Assembly: GCA_009746045.1 (NCBI GenBank)
Contig: RPFO01000188.1
Coordinates: 1,054,508 to 1,118,507, forward strand
From: Mesostigma viride
Taxonomy: Eukaryota; Streptophyta; Mesostigmatophyceae; Mesostigmatales; Mesostigmataceae
Length of the DNA stretch: 64,000 nucleotides
Reading direction: 5' to 3'
Shown: one piece after another, positions 48,701-60,700 of the stretch
Layout: each line of letters starts with the position of its first letter
How positions within the stretch are numbered: the first letter of the stretch is position 1
Program-made: the position numbers and the translations under genes
Notes under the pieces: model-generated
The model's input: only the letters and a program-made list of their open reading frames with translations
What the model was told of the DNA's origin: nothing
Databases searched by the model: none

Positions 48701-51700
48701 CCATTGCGGCGCCACGCAATAAAGGAAAATGCCGACATACCGGCGCGACCACGTAGCACGGCTGCGGTCGCTCCATGATGTCACTGGCATCCGCACCCTC
48801 GCTGGCATCCTCCCTGGCGGCCCCTCCACCGCTTGCTTTCGACCGCTTCAGCTTCTGCCGATGCCACCATAGGCCACATGAGGATCGCCACATGGCGGAA
48901 TACCAGAACGAATAGAAAATCCACATGTGCACGGCGCCCAGGGTACAAGGAGGTAGAGCACGGAGCGGTCACGCGCCAGGCAGCCCACACGATGAGAGTC
49001 ATTGCAGACATCGTCAACAGGCACCCACGTGTGCGAGTGGGGGAGGGACAGTCGCGGTTCCTCAGCTGTCATGCGACCGTTGGTTTTAAGGCGGTTGGCT
49101 TGTGATAGTGTCGATCCTGTTAGCGCGTCTTTTAACCCATTAATTGCTCCTATATCGCTCATAAAGGGTTGGCTTGCGATAATGCGGGTGTGTCCGGTGA
49201 CAGGTGTTGTAGGCACGGTGCTGCGAACGGCACCTGCTGGGATGATGAGGTACAGTCACGTGTTTGTAAAAGGGACCGCACTATCTGGAGCGTTGGGTGC
49301 CTGGTTGAAGGCGTGCGTACCCCTGGGCCCATAAAGCGCATCACACAAAGCAGCTGCCAACAAGCCACCAGGGTGACCCATGTTCAACAATCCACTAGAA
49401 TTAGTCAACGTCGGCAAGCCATTGTGACAAGCCTCAAACAGAGCGATTTGGGCCAAGCACTGTTCCCATGGCGATGGTGGATACTGTGGCTTACCACAGC
49501 TTACTGCAGCAACCATGTTATAAGCTATAGCTACAGTTATGTACTACTATATCGATACAACTTCTTAACCTAATGGCACCCACCCCAGCGCTCTTTGAGG
49601 ATGTGTATAATTGCCATGCGCACCATCCCAGTAGAGTACACCATCACTCCCGCTCTTGTCCTGGCATCCTTCACCCACCCAGTGCTCTTTGAGGATCTGG
49701 GCCCGCGCCGCCCGGATCACGTCGTAGCCCCTGGGGGTCCCTGGCTCGATGAGCACCTGGGGGGGGGGGGGCGGCGGCGGAGGGGCGACAGTGAAGGAGA
49801 AACGGCCCGAGAGAGGACAGCGTCGCCCAAACAAGCAATCGCAAGGACGCTCCATTCACTGATTGAAAGGCGTTGATGACCAAGACGACGGCTCATGGAG
49901 AGCCCCAGGCACCTTGGACGAAACCGAGGCATCCCATGACGACAGCCGGGAGCTGAAACAACACTTGATTGCCGGTCAGAGCCCAAGTAATAGCCGGGAT
50001 GATGATAGCCAACGAGGTCGGAGGGCGACCTGAGCACATCTGCGCTTGTCTCAAAGAACCCGTTTGTGGTAGCAGTACCCACGTGACTTGCCTGCGAAAA
50101 GTGAAAAGTGGCGGAGTGTCGCTTTTGCTTTTCTAGTATGGCACAGGTGCGCGCCAGCTGTGATATTTTACGTGAAATTTTTATGCCTGCGGCATTGCTG
50201 CTATCACAACGGCAAAATCCCTTGGTTCGCATTCCCAGGCACGGCAATCACCTGCAGATTGCGACGGCACTATCCGATCCCGTTCCTTATACTGACCACA
50301 AGCACGCTCGCACACACACTTCCAATCACGTCATGGGGATGGCGTGCCCCCTTGCTGCCACTCGTCTCTATCAGGCGCATGGCGCGATGGTGGTTGCAAG
50401 AGACATGACTCGCCGCGACACCTGCTGGAGCCCTCCCCGACGCACACCCCACACTTGCCGCGCACCCCACCATGCCCTAGGCCCACCTCCTCGTGGGCAG
50501 ACACCCCACACTCATGGAAGTGGTGGTGTTCCCACCCGGTTGGCCGCCATCCCCCGGTTGCCACCCTGGTGCCCACCGGGGCGTATTGTCACCATGCATC
50601 GCCACCACCATGCATGCATCAACCATCAACTATCACTTTTTGCTCGTGTAGGACGCGTGCAAGTGACCATGATGGCCACAATGACCATAGTGAGCATAGT
50701 GACAATAGTGACAATAGTGACCATAGTGACCATAGTGGCCACAATTTCCACGGTGACCCTAGTGACCACAGTGACGATTGACAACAGTGACCATAGTGAC
50801 TGTACTGACCATAATGACCATAATGACCAAAGTGACAATAGTGACCATAGAGACCATAATGGCCACAGTGACCAAAGTGACTATAGTGACCATAGTGAAC
50901 AAGTAACCCAGCGTGACCATCCTCGCTCACCAGCAGGTCACTGGATCGTGACCAGAGGGACCTTACGATGGCCGACCGCACACGCTCATCCTCAATCTCG
51001 CCCAGCGAATAGGCCTGTTTGACAGGGCGGTGGGTAGGGTGACACACCAGGCACAGACCGATGAATCTCAGCGAGAGGATCGGGCGGCATGCCACGGCAT
51101 GGATCGTCACCCAGTGAATAGGCCTGTTTGATAGGGCCTGTTTGATAGGGCGCGTCTTGACAGAAGGGATCATGGCAGGGACTGCAGCACGAAGGACTAG
51201 AAACAGGCCTGATGAATAAAGCCACGGATGGGAGGTACCGCATTGAAGGCGGAAATCGCAGTAGGCGGAAGTTGTATTCAAAGTAAGCATGGGGCAGGCA
51301 TGGCATTGCCCTCTACTTGAGAGGGAAAAAACATATCTACTTGAGAAATTGCCCTCTACTCGAGAGGGAAAAAACATGGTATGGCCGCCATTTTGTGTGT
51401 GCCCCCCCCCCCCCCCCCCCCCCCGGCGTGGGGCTGCTCAGGGGGGATGTAGAGATGGCCTGTGGAGGTTATACACAAACAGGTCTCCAGGAGCGAAGCA
51501 TTATGGGATTACCCCACCATTTTCCTCCCCCTTCCCTCTTCCCCTCCCTTCCACACACACACACACACACGCCACCCCCCCCCCCCAACCCCCCCAACCC
51601 CCCCCCCCCCAACCCCCCCGAGACATAGACATACACACAAGAACAATTAAAAGATTACAAGACAATTAAAAGGAGTGGAAGAAACATGGATGATTCAACG

Positions 51701-54700
51701 ACGCGTGGCGTGCCAGACGGCTGCTACGAAGGAGAATCTGTCAACGACACTCCAGCATGCATAGCTAAGGAAATGTGGGTTGGGTCGGGTTCCAGGTCCG
51801 GCCCTACCGGTGCCGGTATATTGGTTCTCAGCCTGAGAGACTGGTGTCGGTATCCGCTACCTATAATTCATACATAATAATAAAACCAATAACGGTTCTC
51901 GGTATCACCTACCGAAAAATAAAAAAGGGGTTCTCGGTATCGGTATTGGGTACGCTTGGGTAATGTCGGGTACTGGTGTTGCATAACAAACGGCATGTTT
52001 CTAGCACAACTTGCAAACTACCGTGGCGTACTATGTGCAATCTAAACGGCATGTTCCTGGTGCAATGGTGCTTGCAGACGACCCTGGCATCCTATCGTAC
52101 CATTAAGTATGCACACTATATGCACACTATATGCACACTGAACGGCAGCAGCAGGCACGCACCGCGACCACGAGCGGGTATTTGCCGTGCTGCGCCGCGC
52201 CCCTTAGCCTCGACAGGAACTGCACGCGCTGGACGCCGATGTGCGCCAGGTGGGGGAAGCCTGCACGGAACGTGAACAGGCCCCATCGTGGAGTGTGTCA
52301 TTTCAGCCACAGGGGAGGCAAGGCGACCGCCGAAATAATCAGCCAGCAGAAGGCATCAGAGCCAAGACCATTCGTTCGCGGGATGCATCCGTGCCGTTGG
52401 AATCAAGGGGCATGCGAGGCGAGCTGAGCAGATAAAAGGAGCGATGTATGCCGCCAGATAGCCAAACGAATATTCAACCCAGCATCCCATATTTTGCATC
52501 CAATATTAGTGTTATACAGTATCCAATTGAATATAGATAAAGTACCCTATGAAGTACATACAGTATTTCTTGAGCTATCTGCTCATTTTATAGTTATGTT
52601 GCGGCGGGCTCAAAGGGGGCCGATCTGCCGCCTGTAGCGTAGCTCTACCGTACGTCACCTATACCATGTGAGGTGCTTGTGTTACATAGGACTAGAGAGA
52701 TGGGGACCAGTGTTGCACCGGTACTAGTGCCTACTGGCAACCGTGCCCGCCCTTGATTGAGGTGGGCGCGGCGCCTTGAGACATGTGCTTTGTTTTTCAT
52801 TTTCACTATGTACTTAGAGTGGTGTGGTGAACGTAGGGAGGTCTTTTTGCAGCTCCCACCCACCCACCCACCTTCGCTGCTGTTGGGGACAAGGTTGAAC
52901 CAAGGAGGCATGTGCTGGGCCCCAGCACGGTGAACTGGCCTAACTTGACAATGACTTGAACAATGATTTTGAGGGTGTGGCTAGGCTCAACTGTTAAAGT
53001 CTGCACACACTTATTGTAATAAACTTGTTTCTTTGGTAGGAAGGCACTCCAATGGACCTTAGCTTGAGCACCTATTCTATAATATACATACAGTAACCTA
53101 CGAAGGACATACAGTATCCTATAATATACATACAGTAACCCATGAAGGACATACAGTATCCTATAATATACACACAGTATCCTATGAAGGACATTTGTGT
53201 CCTATAATATACACACAGTATCCTATGAAGGACATACAGTATCATATAATATACATACAGTAACCTATGAAGGACATTTGTGTCCTATAATAGACACACA
53301 GTAACCTATGAAGGACATACAGTATCCTATAATATACATACAGTAACCTATGAAGGACATTTGTGTCCTATAATAGACACACAGTAACCTATGAAGCACA
53401 TACAGTATCCTGCTCTGTGTCCTGCTAACATATCTCTCTCACCTCCCAACAGAGTCATCTTCAGCGCATGCTCAATTCTTATATTTAACCCCCCAGCATC
53501 CCATTTTTCTCCCTCTGAATGTCTCGCTGGACCCCCCCTGTGTGACTTGACGCATACCCACATCGTTACGCCAAGTCACTTGGTGCATCAGCACCCACCT
53601 TTCCGTAGGTGGGATGCCACGTGTGCCATTTCGGGGGCAGGCTCCACCGCGACAGCCGAGTGCATGTGCTGCGCCCAGACATCGCCCGCGCACCTGCACG
53701 CAGCCGCCGGGTGCCACCAAACCATATCAAAAGCATGGAGGCATCTCCATGGTTCTGCTGCTATCAGGCATGGCAAGCGTGACGGCAAACAGTCACATCA
53801 TGGGCACTGCCGCATTGTCGACGGTCATTTTATCATCATAGGGATGATGCCTCCACATTACGACTGCACCCCTCTTGCGTCAGAATACACGCTGGGGGGA
53901 AGGGGAGGCAGCGCAAGCGTGCAAGGCCAGCACTCAAGCCTGGCGGAAGGGCAACTCCTACTCGCAACGTGGTGGATCGGCCCAGGGTTGAGCAGGCGTG
54001 ATCAGGTCACCATACATGCACAGGCCGACAGAGGAAAGGGCGTCGGTCAGGTCACCACACATGCACAGGCCGACAAAGGGAAGGGCGTCGGTCAGGTCAC
54101 CACACATGCACAGGCCGACAAAGGAAAGGGCGTCGGTCAGGTCACCACACATGCACAGGCCGACAAAGGGAAGGGCGTCGGTCAGGTCACCACACATGCA
54201 CAGGCCGACAAAGGGAAGGGCGTCGGTCAGGTCACCACACATGCACAGGCCGACAAAGGGAAGGGCGTCGGTCAGGTCACCACACATGCACAGGCCGACA
54301 AAGGGAAGGGCGTCGGTCAGGTCACCACACATGCACAGGCCGACAAAGGGAAGGGCGTCGGTCAGGTCACCACACATGCACAGGCCGACAAAGGAAAGGG
54401 CGTCGGTCAGGTCACCACACATGCACAGGCCGACAAAGGGAAGGGCGTCGGTCAGGTCACCACACATGCACAGGCCGACAAAGGGAAGGGCGTCGGTCAG
54501 GTCACCACACATGCACAGGCCGACAAAGGAAAGGACGCGGTCAGGTCACCACACATTCACAGGCCGACAAAGGGAAGGGCGTCGGTCAGGTCACCACACA
54601 TGCACAGGCCGACAAAGGAAAGGGCGTCGGTCAGGTCACCACACATGCACAGGCCGACAAAGGAAAGGGCGTCGGTCAGGTCACCATACATTCATAGGCC

Positions 54701-57700
54701 GACAAAGGGAAGGGCGTCGGTCAGGTCACCACACATGCACAGGCCGACAAAGGAAAGGGCGTCGGTCAGGTCACCACACATGCACAGGCCGACAAAGGGA
54801 AGGGCGTCGGTCAGGTCACCACACATGCACAGGCCCACAAAGGAACAGGTTGCATACTGCCAATCTGTCCAGCCAAATTGTCCAGCCGATCTGTCCAGCG
54901 GATCTGTCCAGCCAATCTGTCCAGCCGATTTGTCCAGCCAATCTGTCAAGCCAATCTGTCCAGCCGATCTGTCCAGCCAATCTGTCCAGCCGATTTGTCC
55001 AGCCAATCTGTCAAGCCAATCTGTCCAGCCAATCTGTCCAGCCAATCTGTCAAGCCATATACACGCACAATCCTATCCTCCTGATTACACGCACAAATAG
55101 TGGACACAATCCTATCCTCCTGATTACACGCACAAATAGTGGACACAATCCTATCCTCCTGATTACACGCACAAATAGTGGACACAATCCTATCCTCCTT
55201 CTTACACACACAAATAGTGGACACAATCCTATCCTCCTTCTTACACACACAAATAGTGGACACAATCCTATCCTCCTTCTTACACGCACAAATAGTGGAC
55301 ACAATCCTATCCTCCTGATTACACGCACAAATAGTGGACACAATCCTATCCTCCTGATTACACGCACAAATAGTGGACACAATCCTATCCTCCTGATTAC
55401 ACACACAAATAGTGGACACAATCCTATCCTCCTGATTACACGCACAAATAGTGGACACAATCCTATCCTCCTCATTACACACACAAATAGTCGACACAAT
55501 CCTATCCTCCTGATTACACACACAAATAGTGGACACAATCCCATCCTCCTGATTACACACACAAATAGTGGACACAATCCTATCCTCCTTCTTACACACA
55601 CAAATAGTGGACACAATCCTATCCTCCTGATTACACACACAAATAGTGGACACAATCCTATCCTCCTCATTACACACACAAATAGTGGACACAATCCTAT
55701 CCTCCTGATTACACGCACAAATAGTGGACACAATCCTATCCTCCTGATTACACACACAAATAGTGGACACAATCCTATCCTCCTTCTTACACACACAAAT
55801 AGTGGACACAATCCTATCCTCCTTCTTACACGCACAAATAGTGGACACAATCCTATCCTCCTGATTACACGCACAAATAGTGGACACAATCCTATCCTCC
55901 TGATTACACGCACAAATAGTGGACACAATCCTATCCTCCTGATTACACACACAAATAGTGGACACAATCCCATCCTCCTTCTTACACACACAAATAGTGG
56001 ACACAATCCTATCCTCCTTACTCACCCACCAACAGTGCTTCTGCTAACGTGACGTTTTCGTCAAGTGTTGACGCAAACACCGAAAACCTTCAAAAAATTC
56101 AACATTTTAGGGTAACAAGTCAACATTTTGACGCGTATGAACTGGTAGAAAGTCAACTTGTTGACGAGCACGATCGAGGGGGGCAGGGCCAACCCTTACC
56201 CTGTACTCTGAGTAAGGGCACGGCGTCAATCATGGGACAATAGTAGTAACATGCAATAGATCCTGTTTGTCAAGAGCTACCTGATGTGGACGCCTACAGC
56301 ACCAGCAACATGAAATATGCTTTTAAGCGGGTGGCCCCATCGATATAATATGGACAAAACGCTGCATGGAGGGAAAGTCAAATTGTTGACGCAATGCTAG
56401 GGCAAAAGTCAATATTTTGACGGAAGAATCGGGCTGAAAAGTCAACATTTTGACGTTTGCCAAAAACTCTTAGCAAAAGAACTGCCCACCAAATAGCGGT
56501 GCCGGGACCCGAGCCAAAGTCCAGCATGGTGGAAGGCCGGAAGTCCGGAAGCAGCGTGGCCACCTGCGCAGGGGGGCCGTGGCCGGCACACGCCAAAGGG
56601 GGGCATGGGAAAACAACAAAAATCAGAGTGCTAAGGAACAAGTCCGGGGGGCCCCGCCACTACTAAGCTTTGCCCTGGGCCCGCGCTACTCATCCGAGTG
56701 CTATGGAATCAGCGCGGCATTGCGGGCAGCCGAGATTGCTGGCTGTTTGAGCGAGGGGGTGTGGGGTAAGGCAGCATTCGGTTCTCATGTGATGGCACAC
56801 ACGGAACGCCATGCTGCACAACATGATGGCACACACGGAACGCCATGCTGCACAACATGATGGCACACACGGAACGCCATGCTGCACAACATGATGGCAC
56901 ACACGGAACGCCATGCTGCACAACGATGTGCACTGAAGGAGAGAGACACGGCAATCGGCCCTCCGGGTCTAAGCAGTGGAAGGGGGGTGTAAAAGGGGCC
57001 GTTAAGCGCTGCAGCGCAGGTAAGGGGGGCCCCATGAGGACCAGCGCGGTTACGGGGGGCCACATGAGCAGTTAACGAAATAGCTCCACTCTCCTTCGTT
57101 AACAAGCTTTGTTGCCGCGCATTTCCTTGATCGAATACAACCTCGACAACACCCAATCGATCCAACATGTGCTCGACCAAGGTTCGGACACGTGCTGGAT
57201 CGATATGCGGAAAGGACGGACACGCAGGCCCCTTACCCGTTGCCATGTCAGCGGCCTCCACACACGGAGGCATCGATCCGCGGGCCCCAAACAAAAAAAA
57301 AAAGTTGAACCCGCCTGGTTGGCGCTGATGGTTTCTTGGTGGGGGGAAGGGGCTCGTTTCACGTTACCAGAGCTACCATACCGACTAACAAGATCGAGGC
57401 AAGGTAACGAATGACACTACCGGGGACCGACTCACAAGGTCGAGGCAAGGTAACGAATGACACTACCGGGGACCGACTCACAAGGTCGAGGCAAGGTAAC
57501 GAACCACACTACTGGGAACGTTGGAGAAAGGAGGCTGAGCCAGAAACAAAAATTGTTCATCAAAGCACGTGACTGTGCCAGAAGGAATGAGCTGGGAATA
57601 TTCACGAGCCAAACGCAGGGTAAACATGTAAAAAAATTTCTCTCATTATAACATAGTAGTATAACGATAAATTAACTAGGAAGATGATAGTATAACGATA

Positions 57701-60700
57701 AATTGACTAGGAAGATGATAGTATAACGATAAATTGACTAGGAAGATGATAGTATAACGATAAATTAGCTAGGAAGATAATATTATAACGATAAATTAAC
57801 TAGGAAGATAATATTATAACGATAAATTAACTAGGAAGATGATAGTATAACGATAAATTGACTAGGAAGATGATAGTATAACGATAAATTAACTAAGCAG
57901 ATGATATTGCTTTCCCCGAATATCTCCCTAAATACAAATAACAGTGCCTCCCTACACAGTATAGAAAATAACATCGTCTTTCCTGCATACCTCCTTAAAT
58001 AGGGAGATCAATACCTCACGATATAGTATAGAAGATACTATCGTGCTCACTGCGTACCTCTTTGAATATCCGCTGCATCACCGCAAATATTGCGGGCAGC
58101 CGCGCCGCCACGTAGGCGCGCGTGATCGACTGGCTATAGCGCATGTCGGGGGCCACGTCATCCTCCCAGTCGCTGTCCCGTACCCGTGCGTGGCGGCCTG
58201 CGGTAGAAGCATCAGAGACAACGTACGTGCTAGAAAACAGTTGAGTTTAATGAAGAAATGATAAACTGTTTTACAATATGAAAGCACGCCATCCTCCCAG
58301 TCGCTGCCCCAGGTATGTGCGTGGCGGCCTGGAGTTGAGCCATCACGGGTGATGGCCCCATGCCACCCATTCCATTCCACCCATTCTATTGTGAATTTTA
58401 TGCTCACGTGATGCAGTCTGCGTGCAATTCATCTCATTACTGTTCTAAGTAAGTAATCAAGGGTGTTGGTAGCGATGGCAAGTGTGTTGACTCCATGGAA
58501 CCAAATGCGACAGTGTGGGAATCGGCGGTACAAAGGAAGGGCAGAGACGGGCATTAAAAAATATAAAGATAGTACTTCTATGTAATCATTATGTTTTTAA
58601 ATAAATATATACTACAGCAGTATTATAAAATAAGGGCGGGGATGGGTATAAAACGTGATCCTTGGGTTACGGCCGCTGATACCAATTATTTATTTATTTA
58701 TTTATTTTTAGTTTGGTAGGAAACCATCAGCTAATCACTCCTTCACGACGCACAGCAGCAAGGGTAGGACACCATCAGCTCATCACTCCTTCATGACGCA
58801 CAGCAGCAATGGTAGGACACCATCAGCTAATCACTCCTTCATGATGCACAGCAGCAAGGGTAGGAAACCATCAGCTAATCACTCCTTCATGATGCACAGC
58901 AGAAAGGGTAGGACACTATAAGCGATACCATGGGCTGTCCTATGGGCGACAGGTGCCATAGCTGAGAAGCGCGGCGTCCGCGAAAATCTGTGGACCACTT
59001 ATAAGACTACTTGACGTACGGGATAGGTGACAAATCAACTGGAATACCGGAAGCCGCTCACCCTTACAAACATCCCCTTTCAGAAGCAACATGGCTACTG
59101 TACTCGATCGTCATGATGATTAAAAAAAAAAAAAGCAACCAAATATATAACAGCAAACACATTGTAAAACATGACAAAGGCAACCACACATTCTAAAAAA
59201 TGATAAAAGCAACCACACCTTCGGGGGCATCCCGGGTCCTTGTTTTGCTGCTCCCCGGCACGAACGCAGACCCACTCCACTGCTCCCAGGGGGGCACCGC
59301 CCCACCCTTGCCCGCCTCCTCCCAGCCCTTCCCCGACCAATCAGGATCCAGCGGGGTCATCGTCGCCGCCGCGGCCTCCTCCGCCGCGTCCCTCATCCTC
59401 TTCTTGTGCATCATGGCCTGCTGCAGCGCCGCACGGGCATGGTCTGATACCTCCGACTCCCTGGAGGGAGGGGGGGGCCGGGGGCAGCGCGACCATAACA
59501 ACAACAGAACATTGTGCATGACAGGACCGAATGAGCGACTCGACGCACCCCATGTGTGAATACGCATGCATGGGACAGGTATATTATACATGTCATCGAG
59601 GCAGGCAGCAAATAGTAAACCAAAGTGTGCCTAGTGCCGGTACGCGGAATAAAAAAAAGCAACGAAGACTCGGCGTAGCTTCAAACAAGGACCTCTGGCG
59701 CAGATTCCGCAGCGACAAAGGGCCTCCTGATCCCTAGGCATCACCGACCATAACCCAACTGCGAAAAAATCCTTTACCGGAGAGTGGTGCCAGTAACTCA
59801 GTATTACATCAAGGAGACAACCAGCGCAGGTATCACATATATAGTAGTAAACCTGTACGTGCGCTTGTACGCACCGTCCATGTCTACTGAATACCTATGC
59901 AGGCAGTGCCGGGCCTTTGCCTAACGAATGAAAGTTTTCACGGGAAGTCAATGCTGCAGCAACGGAGGGGCGAGAGATGAAGCATACAGAGGAGCGGCTG
60001 CATATGATTGGATGGAGATCCCATTCATGCATCCCATCCACTTGAGAGGCGGGAATGCCTTGCAGAGCCCTTGAGGCCAAGGCACCCACGGTAGGTAGTG
60101 CAGTGGAGTTGGAGTTGGGCATGGGAAAAGGGAGGGGGCACGTACTGAAGGTAGTGCAGCGGGTTGGAGTTGGACATGGCTCGCAGGTAGACCGAGAGCC
60201 GCTGCGCGTCAATCCTTAATCTCCGAGAAGAGAAGTCGTCGCCCTCTGCCAGGTGGCACGTCATCAACGTTACATGCCGCATCAAGGTCATTGCCAATAC
60301 ATGTGCATGCGGGTCATTCCAACACATGCCGCATGTGAATCATTGCCAACGCATGCCGCATCAGAAGTCGTTACCATCACACGCCACATCACAAAGCGCC
60401 ACAAAACGAAGTGGCAGGCAGCCGGCAGCCGGTAGGGAGGCGAGCATGGGAAGCAAGCTGGGGCAGGTCAGCTGTGGTAAGTCTACACCAATTTCGGAAT
60501 GTGCATGTAACCTTCAGGTAACGTGCGTGGTCTTCCCCCCCATGACAGGCTCCCCCCTTCGCTGGGCATAGCTTGAAGATCATGGGGATGCAAGTGCCCT
60601 GGTGCACCTAGAGCAAGGGTCCTTTACATCCCCACCCTTGCAGGAAGTAGCTTAGGATGTATGATAGGCCATATGCCCCCTCTCAAGGGCTATGTGCTAC

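Noticed and set aside
53998-56052. ORFs of 569 and 684 codons on the plus strand and 359 on the minus strand
   Set aside because: Produced by 45-bp and 39-bp tandem repeats inside an RSM22 intron; real exons lie on the other strand at either side.
57158-57207. Imperfect inverted repeat around ATCGATCCA...TGGATCGAT, with a minus-strand ORF across it
   Set aside because: The ORF does not fit the RSM22 exon phases, and the inverted repeat is short, with mismatches and no flanking duplication.
53077-57905. Possible CRISPR-like arrays
   Set aside because: The repeats are contiguous tandem units without unique spacers, and the setting is eukaryotic.
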